Below are positions 1-9,468 of a DNA stretch of 64,000 bases, piece after piece; the stretch's first letter is position 1, and each line of letters starts with the position of its first letter. Made by a program: the position numbers and the translations under genes. This stretch comes from Helicobacter sp. (lineage in GTDB: Bacteria; Campylobacterota; Campylobacteria; Campylobacterales; Helicobacteraceae), in contig JAFLSC010000004.1 of the NCBI GenBank assembly GCA_022511145.1, positions 1-64,000 on the forward strand, read 5' to 3'. The notes under the pieces are model-generated. The model saw only the letters and a list, made by a program, of their open reading frames with translations, did no database searches and was not told the origin of the DNA.

Positions 1-306
1 CAAATCCACAAGAGATTCTAAAATCTTTTTCCCAAAAAATTCATACCTTGCAAGACTCCACGCCACAATAAATCCTAAGAATAAATCAATAAAAGTCGCC
101 ACTAGGGCAGTTAAAAATGAAAAACGCAAAGCAAGTAATACTTGTTTGTCTAAAATTGATTTTATAAATCCCTCTAAACCCATTTGGACGCTAAAACCAA
201 TGAGTGCTACAAGAGGCAATATGACTAAAAAGCTAAGGTATGAAACCCCTAAGCCAAGGCTTAGTTTAAAGCCCGGCAAAATCGAGGTTTGTTTGAGAAG
301 TAACAT
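1..306 (-). CDS. cysT: Sulfate/thiosulfate ABC transporter permease CysT (partial, 5' part only)
   Basis: This is an inner-membrane permease of the sulfate/thiosulfate importer; only the first 102 codons lie in the window and the gene runs off the left edge. The visible protein starts MLLLKQTSILPGFKLSLG and matches the N-terminus of CysT/CysU (LPGF-LSLG, then a hydrophobic segment at about residues 20-40, and an AWSLARYEF segment near residue 84 like the family's AWxLxRYxF). The ATG directly abuts the stop codon of the sulfate-binding protein gene, so the two are one transcription unit. CysW and CysA are expected beyond the edge. Family assignment is firm; choice of sulfate over thiosulfate as substrate is inferred. 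Confidence 0.85.
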   Translation of the reverse strand, partial: MLLLKQTSILPGFKLSLGLGVSYLSFLVILPLVALIGFSVQMGLEGFIKSILDKQVLLALRFSFLTALVATFIDLFLGFIVAWSLARYEFFGKKILESLVDL

Positions 307-1341
307 TTAACGCTCCCGTTTGATTGCTTCAAAGATTTTATCAAATTCGCCACCATCACTAAAATGTTTAGCTTGTGCCTCTTGCCAACCACCAAAATCT
401 TTAATTGTAAGGAGATTGAGTGGTGGAAAAGTGGCTTGATATTTGTCGGCGACTTCTTTGAGCGTTGGGCGATAATAATTTTTGGCAATGATTTCTTGAG
501 CTTTGGGCGAGTAAAGATAGGTGAGGTATTCTTGTGCGATAGCCGTAGTCCCTCGTTTTTGCGTTGTTTCCTCTACAATTGCTACGGGAGGTTGGGCTAA
601 AATACTAAGGCTTGGGATAATAATATCAAACTTATCCCTGCCGATTTGCTCTAATGACAAATGAGCTTCATTCTCCCACGCTAAAAGCACATCACCAATG
701 TTGCGTTTCACAAAAGTATTCGTTGAGCCTCTAGCACCTGTATCTAAAACAGGGACATTTTTGTAGAGTTTAAGGAGAAATTCCCTAGCTTTTTGCTCAT
801 CATTATTGTTATTACGCAAAGCATAACCATAGGCTGCTAAATGATTCCATCTTGCTCCACCAGAAGTTTTAGGGTTAGGTGTTACGACTTTTATATCATC
901 ACGGATTAAATCATTCCAATCTTGAATATTTTTGGGATTGCCTTTGCGAACCAAAAAAACAATGGTTGAATAATAAGGCGTGCTTTCGTTAGGAAACTTG
1001 CTCTGCCAATTTTGCGGCAATTTGCCTTTACTTGCAATCGCATCAATATCATAGGCTAAGGCTAGAGTAACCACATCAGCAGGACTCCCATCAATCACAC
1101 TTCTTGCTTGAGCACCTGAACCGCCGTGAGATTGAGAGATATTGACAATATCTCCTGTTTTTTCTTTATAATAAGCAGTAAATTCTTGATTATAAGCCCG
1201 ATAAAGCTCACGCGTAGGGTCATAAGAGACATTAAGTAAAGAATATTCTGCAGCAACTCCAAGATTCAAAGTTAAAAGTGATACCCCTAGTATTCTTGCA
1301 ATTTTTAGGGATTTGACATTAGATTTTTTAAAGTAAAACAT
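307..1341 (-). CDS. sbp: Periplasmic sulfate-binding protein of the ABC importer
   Basis: This is the periplasmic solute-binding protein that captures sulfate (or thiosulfate) and delivers it to the CysT/CysW permeases. The 344-residue protein has an N-terminal signal sequence (hydrophobic residues about 14-31) followed by [19 protein letters not shown], the family hallmark. [17 protein letters not shown] and the [20 protein letters not shown] segment are the anion-binding loops shared by Sbp and CysP. Length is typical. A clear AAAGGAG ribosome site precedes the ATG. It is the first transporter gene of this unit and directly precedes cysT. Sbp and CysP are hard to tell apart by eye, so thiosulfate cannot be excluded. 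Confidence 0.9.
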   Translation of the reverse strand: MFYFKKSNVKSLKIARILGVSLLTLNLGVAAEYSLLNVSYDPTRELYRAYNQEFTAYYKEKTGDIVNISQSHGGSGAQARSVIDGSPADVVTLALAYDIDAIASKGKLPQNWQSKFPNESTPYYSTIVFLVRKGNPKNIQDWNDLIRDDIKVVTPNPKTSGGARWNHLAAYGYALRNNNNDEQKAREFLLKLYKNVPVLDTGARGSTNTFVKRNIGDVLLAWENEAHLSLEQIGRDKFDIIIPSLSILAQPPVAIVEETTQKRGTTAIAQEYLTYLYSPKAQEIIAKNYYRPTLKEVADKYQATFPPLNLLTIKDFGGWQEAQAKHFSDGGEFDKIFEAIKRER

Positions 1342-1419
1342 AAAAGCTCCTTTTGTTTTAATGATTCAAAATTTCTATTGAAATTCTACTCCAAGCCAAC
1401 TTACTTTATCATAATGATT

Positions 1420-2718
1420 TTAAATAATAATTCTTTGCCCCCTAAAGGGCATACACAAAGATTTTTTAACTGCATTCCCTAAGATTAAAATTGCAGGCTT
1501 ATCACAAATTTGTGCCATTCTTTCTAAATTTCCTAAAGTCCCAATCACATTCTTTTGGTCAGCACAATCCACTTTAGAGATAAAGGCTGCAGGTAAATTC
1601 AAGTCAATCTCAAGCTTTTTAGCTTCTTTGAGGATTTTTTCACTAAAGCTATAAGCCATCATCACAATGAGTGTGTAGGGTGAATCTTTGAGCCACTTAA
1701 GCCATTCGGCGTGAAAGATATTCTCTCTTAAATGTGCTGAAACAATCAAAACTCCTGAACTAATGCCGCGTAAAGTTGGAGTGATTCCACTTGTTAATGC
1801 TCCGCTAAGGCTTGAGCTTAAGCCGCTAAGGGTTTCAACTTCAATGCCATTTTTTTGGAGAAAACTTGCTTCTTCCCATACTCTACCAAAGATTGTAGGG
1901 TCTCCACCTTTAAGACGACCAACGCATTTTCCTTCTTGAGCAAGTTTCAGCATTAGAATATTAATTTCTTCTTGTTTGAAGCTTGATTTCCCTTTTTGTT
2001 TGCCTACACTGATACATTCTACACCAAGATTTTCTAAAAAATCCCAAATCTCTTTACCAATGAGATTATCTAATAGGGCAACATCAAGCCATTCTAGTGT
2101 TTCTAGGGCTTTGAGCGTGAGGCTTTCTAAGCGATTGGGTCCGCAACCAATAATAAACACTTTCCCTAAAGATTTTTGGCATTCTTGTTTGATTTTTTGT
2201 TTAACTTGTGTATTTATTTTTTGCTTTGTTCTTATTTGATAGAGTTTTTGAGCAAGCGAACTAAAGGTTTTGGGGAGAAAAGCAGCAATTTTATCCCGAA
2301 TACTTTGAGCAAGAATCGGGCTTGTGCCATTGGAGCTTACAAGAATACTCACTTCTTCATAACGCACTAATGCCCCAAAATAAAAATCACAAAAGCAAGG
2401 TTTATCCACAACATTTAAAAGATACCCTAGCGTTTTTCTTTGTTCCCACAAAATTTTACCAAGCTCACTATCGCCACTGGCATCAACAATCACTTCAAAA
2501 TCACTTAAATAATCTTTAAAATCCTCAATGGATTGGGCTTCTATTTTTTTGATTTGTACTAGAAAATCCTCAAAATAAGAATCTTGGATTGTTTGTGCAA
2601 GGATTTGTGTTTCCCAATGAGCTTGAGTTAAGATTTGGTGTTTTTGTTTAGCGACTGCCCCTGCTCCTATAAGCAAGGTTTTTTTGGGGGTTAGTGCTAG
2701 AGGAAGTGTGTATGACAT
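1420..2718 (-). CDS. cysG: Siroheme synthase CysG (precorrin-2 dehydrogenase + uroporphyrinogen-III methyltransferase)
   Basis: This two-domain enzyme converts uroporphyrinogen III to the siroheme pathway: the C-terminal half methylates to precorrin-2 and the N-terminal half oxidises it, with possible ferrochelation. Residues 1-about 180 carry the dinucleotide motif LLIGAGAVA, the NVVD motif near residue 103 and SSNGTSPILAQSIR near 129. From about residue 187 the SUMT domain begins with FIIGCGPN and contains the diagnostic VGRLKGGDPTIFGR. At 432 residues it is slightly shorter than E. coli CysG. It lies 9 bases downstream of the sulfite reductase gene, which needs siroheme, so the pairing is functional. 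The usual GCGPG motif reads GCGPN here; I take this as tolerated variation. Confidence 0.9.
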   Translation of the reverse strand: MSYTLPLALTPKKTLLIGAGAVAKQKHQILTQAHWETQILAQTIQDSYFEDFLVQIKKIEAQSIEDFKDYLSDFEVIVDASGDSELGKILWEQRKTLGYLLNVVDKPCFCDFYFGALVRYEEVSILVSSNGTSPILAQSIRDKIAAFLPKTFSSLAQKLYQIRTKQKINTQVKQKIKQECQKSLGKVFIIGCGPNRLESLTLKALETLEWLDVALLDNLIGKEIWDFLENLGVECISVGKQKGKSSFKQEEINILMLKLAQEGKCVGRLKGGDPTIFGRVWEEASFLQKNGIEVETLSGLSSSLSGALTSGITPTLRGISSGVLIVSAHLRENIFHAEWLKWLKDSPYTLIVMMAYSFSEKILKEAKKLEIDLNLPAAFISKVDCADQKNVIGTLGNLERMAQICDKPAILILGNAVKKSLCMPFRGQRIII

Positions 2719-2727
2719 TGTTTATTC

Positions 2728-4449
2728 CTAATTTTCTTCACCAATACCATTTTTCTTTAGAGAAACAGAGAAAAGCTCATCACTACTCCAATCATAGTAA
2801 GGTTTAGGGTTATCCTTAAAATCAGGAATTGTTTTAAAAGAATCAGCCAAAGCAATCACTTCTGCTTCCCCTCCATTGTCTATCCAATTTTCAAAAGTTT
2901 TCCATTCTTTTTTAACTTCAAGGAATCGCTTAAGCACAGCATAAACAAATTGAGGCAGATAAAAGGCGGCAATTTGTGTGATTTTTTTAGCAAAGCGTGT
3001 CTGCCCTTCTTTGACAATTCCACCAACAACAACATTATAAGCAGGATAAGGCACACCGCCTTGTCTTTGAATCTTACCAAAAAATCCTAAATGAGCACTC
3101 AAGTGATTACCGCAAGAATTCGGGCAACCAGAGAGCTGAATCTTGAAATTTTTAAGCAAATCTAAATTAATCTTTTGTTTGGTGAGGTATTCCTCAATAG
3201 CAATAACTGCTCCACGCGGTCTAGCAATACCGAGTTGGCAAGTTGCCGCCCCTGTGCAAGCTACCATATCACCAAAAAGTGGAGCAAGTTTGCTTTGGGG
3301 TGAAAATTCTAATAAAATGGAATGAAGCCCTAAAAGTTCTTTTGGGGTAAGATTTCTTAAATATAAATTTTGATTAGAAGCAAAAACAAGTGAGGCATTA
3401 GGATTGTTTGCAAGGGCTTTTGCTAGTTTTGCAGCACTATTATAGGGAATATCACCAAGTGAAAGGGGAATTTTAACATAATAATAACCCTTTTGTTTTT
3501 GTTTTCTTACAAAACGATTCCACCATAATTTTTGGGTAGGATTCCTTTTGGGTAGAACTTGTGCTTGTAATGTTGGGAGTTTTAGGGTTTCATTAGGGAT
3601 TTTAATCTCCCAATCAAGCGTTTCTTTAACCTTTTGTATTTCTTGGGTAATAAGCTCGCTTAAAGCCTCAATTCCGATTTTATCGGCTAAAAATCTAAGC
3701 CTTGCAGAATGCTTGTTTTCGCGATTTCCGTATTTGTCAAAAACTTGTTTAATGGCTTGGGCGAGCAAAAAGCACTCATTATCAGGCAAAAAATCTAGGT
3801 ATTTATGCCCCAAACGGCTTTTTGAGCCCATTCCCCCAGCGATATAGACGATAAATCCTCTTTTTCTACCTTTTTTGGTGGCGATAAACCCAACATCTGT
3901 AAGCGTCGCAATCGCTCTATCAGCCTTTGAGCTTGAAAAAGCAATTTTGAATTTACGTGGCAGGTTAAAGGAATCTTTCAATCCTAGCATTTTAGTGGTA
4001 ATGGCATTAGCATAAGGTTGCACATCAAAGCAATCATCTTGAGCCACACCCGAGAGCGGGTCAGCAACAATACCTCGCACCGTATTTCCTCCGCCTCCAC
4101 GACCACTCAAACCAAGTTTATGGAGTTCTTGCGTAACAAGGCAGAGATTTTCAAAAGCGACATAATGAAGCTGAATCCCTCCCCTTGTGGTAGTGTGAAG
4201 GGAGGAATTAGCATATTTTTTTGCAAGTGTGGAGAGTCCCAAAAGCTGCTTTGGCGTGATTTGCCCACCATTAGTTTTAATTCTTACCATATAGGTATTT
4301 TTTTCTCTTTGCTCGTAAATTCCATAAGGCACACGAATAGCCTTAAATGTGGCTTCATCGATTTTGCCCTTTTTAAAATCTTCCCAACTTTTTTGAAAAA
4401 AGTTAAAATCTTGTGTTAAAACAGAATCAGGGATACTATAAGCATTCAT
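2728..4449 (-). CDS. Sulfite reductase hemoprotein (siroheme, 4Fe-4S)
   Basis: This is a cytoplasmic nitrite/sulfite reductase-family hemoprotein, most likely reducing sulfite to sulfide for cysteine synthesis. The 573-residue protein carries both cluster-binding motifs: CTGAATC (C-x5-C) and GCPNSCGNH (C-x3-C), which together ligate the 4Fe-4S/siroheme centre, plus the substrate-side HTTTRGGIQLHYV motif near residue 84. It is first in the leftward unit with cysG and the sulfate transporter, which favours assimilatory sulfite reduction over nitrite reduction. No CysJ-like flavoprotein or sulfate-activation gene (cysDN/H) is visible, so the electron donor, perhaps ferredoxin, is unknown. A good AAGGA site precedes the ATG. 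Confidence 0.87.
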   Translation of the reverse strand: MNAYSIPDSVLTQDFNFFQKSWEDFKKGKIDEATFKAIRVPYGIYEQREKNTYMVRIKTNGGQITPKQLLGLSTLAKKYANSSLHTTTRGGIQLHYVAFENLCLVTQELHKLGLSGRGGGGNTVRGIVADPLSGVAQDDCFDVQPYANAITTKMLGLKDSFNLPRKFKIAFSSSKADRAIATLTDVGFIATKKGRKRGFIVYIAGGMGSKSRLGHKYLDFLPDNECFLLAQAIKQVFDKYGNRENKHSARLRFLADKIGIEALSELITQEIQKVKETLDWEIKIPNETLKLPTLQAQVLPKRNPTQKLWWNRFVRKQKQKGYYYVKIPLSLGDIPYNSAAKLAKALANNPNASLVFASNQNLYLRNLTPKELLGLHSILLEFSPQSKLAPLFGDMVACTGAATCQLGIARPRGAVIAIEEYLTKQKINLDLLKNFKIQLSGCPNSCGNHLSAHLGFFGKIQRQGGVPYPAYNVVVGGIVKEGQTRFAKKITQIAAFYLPQFVYAVLKRFLEVKKEWKTFENWIDNGGEAEVIALADSFKTIPDFKDNPKPYYDWSSDELFSVSLKKNGIGEEN

Positions 4450-4484
4450 TGACCAAATTTCCTTGAAAATTGTTAATTCTCAAA

Positions 4485-4493
4485 ATTATAGCA
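4485..4493 (-). promoter_or_regulatory. Extended -10 promoter of the sulfite reductase unit
   Basis: On the minus strand the sequence TGCTATAAT is a perfect extended -10 (TGnTATAAT), 35 bases upstream of the sulfite reductase ATG. This promoter form is common in Campylobacterota, where -35 boxes are weak. A 15-base interrupted inverted repeat, AATAC-N5-GTATT at 4507-4521, sits where a -35 box would lie and may be an operator. The gap between here and trpCF also holds a long-looped TATCATT/AATGATA inverted repeat (4624-4662), which lacks a U-run and is not a convincing terminator. Confidence 0.6.
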
Positions 4494-4679
4494 AAAATAT
4501 TTATAAAATACGATATGTATTATTAAAAATATTTATTTTTATTTGTTGATTTTAAAAGACTCTTTAGGGTTTGTAGATTTTAACTTACAAATAAAGAGCC
4601 TAACTGTCCCAAACAAAGCTTTTTATCATTGCAGTTTCCTACCTTTCTATTGCGAAATGATAGCCTCTTGCGATGAGAC

Positions 4680-6194
4680 TTATTGCTTACATTTGCAAAA
4701 AGCTTGTAAGAAATCTTGCAGTTTGCTTTCATCTTTGATTCCCGCTTGCGATTCTAGCGAAGAATTAACATCAAGCATTTTTGCCCCACATTGCAATAAT
4801 TTTTGGAGGTTATTAATCCCTACTCCTCCAGCAACACATAAATAATTAAGCTTTTCTTTAAGCTCACTTAGGGTTTCATAGGGGATATTTTCCCCGCTAC
4901 CGCCTCCCAAAGTGCTTTTGGAATCCAAAAGTACAAAAGGGCTAATATAGGGCTTCAAATCGCTTGTTTGAGCGATATTTTGGACCTGATAAAAGGCAAA
5001 ATGTGCTTCTTTTAGGTTTTGGTTACCAAAAGATATTTTAGAGCTTCCGTGTAGCTGAAGGGCGTCAAGATTGCCACTCTTAATAAGTTTAAGAGCTTCT
5101 TGCATCTCTTCTTCATCATCACTTACAACGCCAATTCTTAGGATTTTAGGGAATTTTTCTTGTAAAGCTTGAGTAAGGATTGTAATTTCTTGAGTAGAGA
5201 GAAAACGTTTAGATTTTTTTACTAGAATAAATCCTAAAGCGGCAATTTTTTCGAAATCTTTAGGGTATTTATCCTCCAAAGTTTGCGTAAGCTTATTGGC
5301 ACACATTAGCATATTTTCTAGGTTTGTCATTCCACAAATTTTTATAACCCCTAAAGAATGCGTTAAGAGTTTAAAAAAATGCCGATAAAAAGGCGAGGCT
5401 TTAGCACCGCTAAGTAGAGCGGCTCTAAGATTTTGCAAAGCTAAAGTGGGGTTAGAATCTCTCACAAGATAACTCCCACACAAAATGCCATCAAAACCAA
5501 CATTGCCAACCACAAAGCCATCAAAGCTATTTTCAATCGAGGATTCAAACAAAATCTTACTTTGAGGATTGTAGATTTTAAGTGTTCCAAAGAGATTTAA
5601 AGCAGCGATTTTGTCAATTTTAAAAGTGTGGAGATTGCGTGAGTTAATGCCGATAAATTTTGCTTTAAGTGGGGTAATAAAAAGAATCTCCTCTGTATTA
5701 TGCACTTCTATTAGTGGGGTTAGTCCTAAATCTAGGGCTTTTTGATAGAGATTTTGGAGGGCTTGGAATCCGCCATTTTCCCCATTGCTAAAAACAGCAG
5801 CGATGAGTAAAACTAAATCAGCTCCTATGCCGTAAGATTCTTGAATTTGTTGGATTTGTGTGAGAAAATCCTTACGCAAAAGACTAAGGGTAGGATTTGC
5901 TTTTTTAATCGCACTTAAATCCTCTAGGCTTCCTTTAAAATAGTTTGTCTCACACAGCACAGAGACAGCGTTTGCTCCACCTTCTAGGTAGCTTTGAGCA
6001 AGTTCTGTGGGGTTTGGGATTGTGCTAATATTACCCGCAGAAGGACTTGCACGTTTGATTTCAGCAAGGATAAAAGGGAAAATCTCAAGATTAGGTGGGG
6101 TTAGAGGAAAAGAGCGTTTGAGATTAGGATTAATAGGTTCTTTGGCTTTTTTCTCAAGAATCTCGGTAAGAATGGTGGGGATTTTAGTTGGCAT
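4680..6194 (-). CDS. trpCF: Bifunctional indole-3-glycerol phosphate synthase / phosphoribosylanthranilate isomerase (TrpCF)
   Basis: This fused enzyme carries out two consecutive tryptophan steps: isomerisation of phosphoribosylanthranilate (TrpF) and ring closure to indole-3-glycerol phosphate (TrpC). Residues 1-about 265 are the TrpC barrel, with LAEIKRASPSAG holding the catalytic lysine, LLRKDFL, and the IGINSRNL phosphate-loop motif. From about residue 282 GVIKICGMTNLEN starts the TrpF barrel, which ends with LLDSKSTLGGGSG and CVAGGVGINN. The C-F fusion is also found in H. pylori and E. coli. It overlaps the trpGD stop by 11 bases, indicating translational coupling. It is the last gene of the leftward trp unit. 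Confidence 0.93.
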   Translation of the reverse strand: MPTKIPTILTEILEKKAKEPINPNLKRSFPLTPPNLEIFPFILAEIKRASPSAGNISTIPNPTELAQSYLEGGANAVSVLCETNYFKGSLEDLSAIKKANPTLSLLRKDFLTQIQQIQESYGIGADLVLLIAAVFSNGENGGFQALQNLYQKALDLGLTPLIEVHNTEEILFITPLKAKFIGINSRNLHTFKIDKIAALNLFGTLKIYNPQSKILFESSIENSFDGFVVGNVGFDGILCGSYLVRDSNPTLALQNLRAALLSGAKASPFYRHFFKLLTHSLGVIKICGMTNLENMLMCANKLTQTLEDKYPKDFEKIAALGFILVKKSKRFLSTQEITILTQALQEKFPKILRIGVVSDDEEEMQEALKLIKSGNLDALQLHGSSKISFGNQNLKEAHFAFYQVQNIAQTSDLKPYISPFVLLDSKSTLGGGSGENIPYETLSELKEKLNYLCVAGGVGINNLQKLLQCGAKMLDVNSSLESQAGIKDESKLQDFLQAFCKCKQ

Positions 6195-7806
6195 AAGAAA
6201 TTCTTTGTTGGCTTAGGGTTTTAAATTCCTCAATAAGAGCAAAAACTTCCTTTTTGGCAATGATTTTTTTAGCAAGATAAAAGCCCTCTTTAAGAGAGTC
6301 AGCTTGTTCGCATACATAAAGGGCAGCCCCCATATTTAAAGCAACCAAATCAAGTTTAGGTGAGGGAATGTTATTGAAAATATCAAAACTAATTTGGGCA
6401 TTTTCTTTGGCATCGCCCCCTTTTAAAAGGGAGTGATTGACAAAATCCAATCCCAGTTCAATGGGATTAAACACAAAAGTTTTGATTTCGCCATTTTTAA
6501 GTTCGGTAATTTGTGTGGGGGCACAAAGTGAGATTTCATCATAGCCATCAAGTCCGCTTACAACCATAGCCCGCTTAACACCAAGAATCGCAAGGGCTTT
6601 TGCCATAATTTCGGTATAAGATTTATCAAACACGCCAATAAGTTGATGAGTAACAGGAGCAGGATTACTTAGGGGACCAATAAGATTGAAGGCGGTTTTA
6701 AATCCTAAGCTTGACCTTGCAGGTGCGGCAAAACGCATTGCAGAGTGGAATTTTTGGGCAAAAAGAAAGGTGATTTTGAGCTTTTTATAAATCGCTTTGG
6801 CATTAATAATATCCATATTTGCATTAATCCCTAAAGCATTAAGCAAATCAGCCGAGCCGCTTTGGGAAGTAATCGCTTTGTTTCCGTGCTTGATAATGCT
6901 AAAATTGTGTTTTCTAGCATAAGTAGCAAGTAATAAAGCTGAAGTGGTTGAAACATTAAAAGTCTTTGCACTGCTCCCGCCTGTCCCTACCATATCAAAT
7001 AAAATTGGCGTATCAAAGGGGAGTGAGAAAGCAATCGCTTTTTTCTTAAGAACACTCGCAAACCCCGCTAATTCGTATTCATCAACCCCTTTAATAGCAA
7101 GACTTGTAAGCATACTCCCTATTTGAGCATCAGTTAGGTTTCCCTCTGTAAGTTCGTCCATTAGATTGTAACTTTCTTGAAAATTCAAAGATTCTAGTGT
7201 GAGTAATTTTTTGAGATAGTCTTTGATAGGGATTAGCTCACGCGTGTAATGCAAAAAGTTAAGGAGCATTTTTATCCCTTCTTTTGTGCCGATAGATTCG
7301 GGGTGAAATTGCAACCCTACTAAATGATAATTTTTGTGTTCTATCGCCATTACCTCGCCATCTTCAGATTTAGCACTCACTAAAAAGCAATCAGGAATTT
7401 CATCGCGTTTGCCTACTAAGGAATGATAGCGGACAATGGGAGTTTTGGGGCTAATGTGGCGGAATATCCCTTTGCCATTATGAAGCAGAGGTTCAATCTT
7501 GCCGTGAATGATATGTTTGGCATTAACAATCTTGCAACCAAATGCTGCTAAGATTGCTTGATGCCCAAGACAAATCCCTAAAATGGGATAAATACCCTTA
7601 AAGGCTTTCACAATCTCTATGCTAAGTCCCGCTTCTTTTGGGCTTTTAGGACCAGGACCGATAATAATATAGCTAGGATTTAGGGCTTTGATTTCCTCAA
7701 GGCTTGTTTTATCATTTCTTAAAACAACAATAGGGAAGTTGAATTGACTTAGAGCTTGATAGATATTATAAGTAAAAGAATCGTAATTATCAATAAGGAC
7801 AATCAT
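6184..7806 (-). CDS. trpGD: Bifunctional anthranilate synthase glutaminase / anthranilate phosphoribosyltransferase (TrpGD)
   Basis: This fusion supplies ammonia from glutamine to TrpE and then transfers phosphoribose to anthranilate. The N-terminal class I amidotransferase domain (residues 1 to about 195) starts MIVLIDNYDSFTYNIYQAL and shows the nucleophile elbow GICLGHQA and the LVGLQFHPES histidine-glutamate motif. The C-terminal TrpD domain has the PRPP-binding glycine loop MVGTGGSSAKTFNVSTTSA and later KHGNKAITSQSGSADLL. The length of 540 fits the E. coli-type fusion. It overlaps trpE by 4 bases at its start and trpCF by 11 at its end, so the three genes form a tightly coupled operon. 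Confidence 0.93.
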   Translation of the reverse strand: MIVLIDNYDSFTYNIYQALSQFNFPIVVLRNDKTSLEEIKALNPSYIIIGPGPKSPKEAGLSIEIVKAFKGIYPILGICLGHQAILAAFGCKIVNAKHIIHGKIEPLLHNGKGIFRHISPKTPIVRYHSLVGKRDEIPDCFLVSAKSEDGEVMAIEHKNYHLVGLQFHPESIGTKEGIKMLLNFLHYTRELIPIKDYLKKLLTLESLNFQESYNLMDELTEGNLTDAQIGSMLTSLAIKGVDEYELAGFASVLKKKAIAFSLPFDTPILFDMVGTGGSSAKTFNVSTTSALLLATYARKHNFSIIKHGNKAITSQSGSADLLNALGINANMDIINAKAIYKKLKITFLFAQKFHSAMRFAAPARSSLGFKTAFNLIGPLSNPAPVTHQLIGVFDKSYTEIMAKALAILGVKRAMVVSGLDGYDEISLCAPTQITELKNGEIKTFVFNPIELGLDFVNHSLLKGGDAKENAQISFDIFNNIPSPKLDLVALNMGAALYVCEQADSLKEGFYLAKKIIAKKEVFALIEEFKTLSQQRISYAN

Positions 7807-9347
7807 TGCACTCTTCCTTTTTGGATTTCTTCTCCCATAATGGCATCAATTAGTGATTGCATTTTATTTTGAGTTTCAAGGTATTCCTCTTCCTCAAGGC
7901 TGTCATAGACGATTCCACCCCCTGCTTGTAAATAATAAACTCCTTTTTGAAACACAGCCGTTCGGATAGCGATTGCAAAATTCATATCATTTTCCCTATC
8001 AAAATACCCTACTGCCCCTGAATAAATCCCTCTAGCGTGAGGTTCTAGGGATTCTATGGTTTTAATAGCTTGGATTTTAGGGGCACCGCTGATAGTTCCC
8101 GCAGGAAAGGCAGCAAGCAAGGCTTCTTGTTTGGAGTGAGATTTTAAATCCATTATACCTTTAACTTCAGAGACTAAATGCATTACTCTTGCGTATTTTT
8201 CAATCACACATTGTTGAGTAACTTGCACACTCCCACTTTTTGCAACCTTGCCAACATCATTGCGTCCCAAATCTAAAAGCATTAGGTGTTCAGCATTTTC
8301 TTTTTCACTATTTTTAAGCTCTTCTTCTAAACGCAAATCTTGCACTTGTGTTTTTCCTCTTTTGCGAGTCCCTGCAATCGGGCGGAGAGTGAGGGTAGAG
8401 AGGGTAGAGTTTGGGGGTGTTTCTACTTTAATAAGGGCTTCAGGTGATGCTCCGATGATGTGAAAATGCCCAAAATCATAGAAATACATATAAGGGCTAG
8501 GATTTGCAGTGCGTAGATTGCTATAAGCTAAAAGTGGCGGGAGATTGCTTTTAATCTGAAAACTCCGACTAGGGACACATTGTAAGAGATTGCCTTTATA
8601 GATTTCTTTTTTTAGGATTTTAACCATTTTGGTATATTGGGCTTTTTTGCCATCACAAAGGGGAGTTGAGGTGATTTTTTGGGATTTTTTGGTGGAGGGT
8701 TTAAGAGATTTGAGTTGGTTTAAAATGGCTTGATTGCGTTTTTTTACATCACAATAGGTTTGTTCGTTTTCATAACTTATACTAATAGCGTATAAAGATT
8801 CATAAAAATGGTCAAAAATAATAAAATCACTTCCAAAAATAAAGGCATTATCATAGCAATCATAGAGTTTAGGTTTGCTAAAAGTGATTTCTTCAATCTC
8901 GCTAAAAAACTCAAATCCTAAATACCCCACACCGCCCAAAGGTATTGGGAGTGTGCTAAGCTCGGCTTTGAGGTTTTCGCCAAGCAAATCAAGCCTAGGT
9001 GCAAGATTCCTAAACGCATCAAGAAAATCAAGGAATTTAGAATCTTTAGAAATAGTAGTATTACCGATTTTTTTGAGCGTTTTAAGAGAGATTTTTTTGT
9101 CCTCGCATAAAAGAAAATAATCCCCATTTTTTTGTTTTGTGTTTTCTTTAATAAGACAAAAGGCTTTTTGTAAAACCAAGATTGAAAAGCGTCCCTTGCC
9201 TGTTTTTAAAAAGGCAGATTCTAATAAGACAGGAGCTTTAAAAGCCTCACAAACCATTAAAGGCGTGAGTTTAGAAGCAGGGATTTTGGTAGCAACAATT
9301 TGAGCAGGGTAGGTTTTTGCTTTGGTTTTAGATAAAAAATCAAACAC
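7803..9347 (-). CDS. trpE: Anthranilate synthase component I (TrpE)
   Basis: TrpE makes anthranilate from chorismate, the committed step of tryptophan synthesis. The LLES motif (PVLLESAF), which binds feedback tryptophan, lies near the N-terminus. The chorismate-binding core shows LLDLGRNDVGKVAKSG, FPAGTISGAPKIQA and YFDRENDMNFAIAIRT. I start the gene at GTG 9347-9345 because an AAGGATT ribosome site (9360-9354) lies 6 bases upstream. The frame is open for 27 more codons to an ATG at 9428, but that stretch covers the divergent promoter region and does not look like TrpE. The resulting protein is 514 residues, normal for the family. First gene of the leftward trp operon. Confidence 0.92.
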   Translation of the reverse strand: MFDFLSKTKAKTYPAQIVATKIPASKLTPLMVCEAFKAPVLLESAFLKTGKGRFSILVLQKAFCLIKENTKQKNGDYFLLCEDKKISLKTLKKIGNTTISKDSKFLDFLDAFRNLAPRLDLLGENLKAELSTLPIPLGGVGYLGFEFFSEIEEITFSKPKLYDCYDNAFIFGSDFIIFDHFYESLYAISISYENEQTYCDVKKRNQAILNQLKSLKPSTKKSQKITSTPLCDGKKAQYTKMVKILKKEIYKGNLLQCVPSRSFQIKSNLPPLLAYSNLRTANPSPYMYFYDFGHFHIIGASPEALIKVETPPNSTLSTLTLRPIAGTRKRGKTQVQDLRLEEELKNSEKENAEHLMLLDLGRNDVGKVAKSGSVQVTQQCVIEKYARVMHLVSEVKGIMDLKSHSKQEALLAAFPAGTISGAPKIQAIKTIESLEPHARGIYSGAVGYFDRENDMNFAIAIRTAVFQKGVYYLQAGGGIVYDSLEEEEYLETQNKMQSLIDAIMGEEIQKGRVQ

Positions 9348-9387
9348 GCTTTTAATCCTTAAAACTTTGGTAAATTTTATAATAGGG

Positions 9388-9393
9388 ATTATA
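9388..9393 (-). promoter_or_regulatory. -10 box of the leftward trpE-GD-CF promoter
   Basis: TATAAT read on the minus strand, 41 bases before the proposed GTG of trpE, fits a transcription start near 9381. No good -35 is visible. This is a pattern match only. Confidence 0.45.
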
Positions 9394-9428
9394 CAATGAG
9401 TTTTATAAAATTTTATGTAAAGTTGCAA

Positions 9429-9434
9429 TATAAT
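9429..9434 (+). promoter_or_regulatory. -10 box of the rightward trpBA promoter
   Basis: TATAAT lies 35 bases before the trpB ATG, and an AAAAAGGA ribosome site follows. The two divergent -10 boxes are about 40 bases apart, so one regulator or local supercoiling could affect both trp units. I see no TrpR operator-like palindrome or Trp-codon leader peptide. Confidence 0.45.
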
Positions 9435-9468
9435 TTTTTCTTAAGTTTTTAGAAAAAGGATAATTAAA

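Noticed and set aside
4624..4662. Terminator after trpCF
   Set aside because: The TATCATT/AATGATA arms are only 7 bases, the loop is 25 bases and there is no U-run.
9348..9428. N-terminal extension of TrpE to the ATG at 9428
   Set aside because: This stretch contains the divergent promoter and is unlike TrpE. The GTG at 9347 has AAGGATT at correct spacing.
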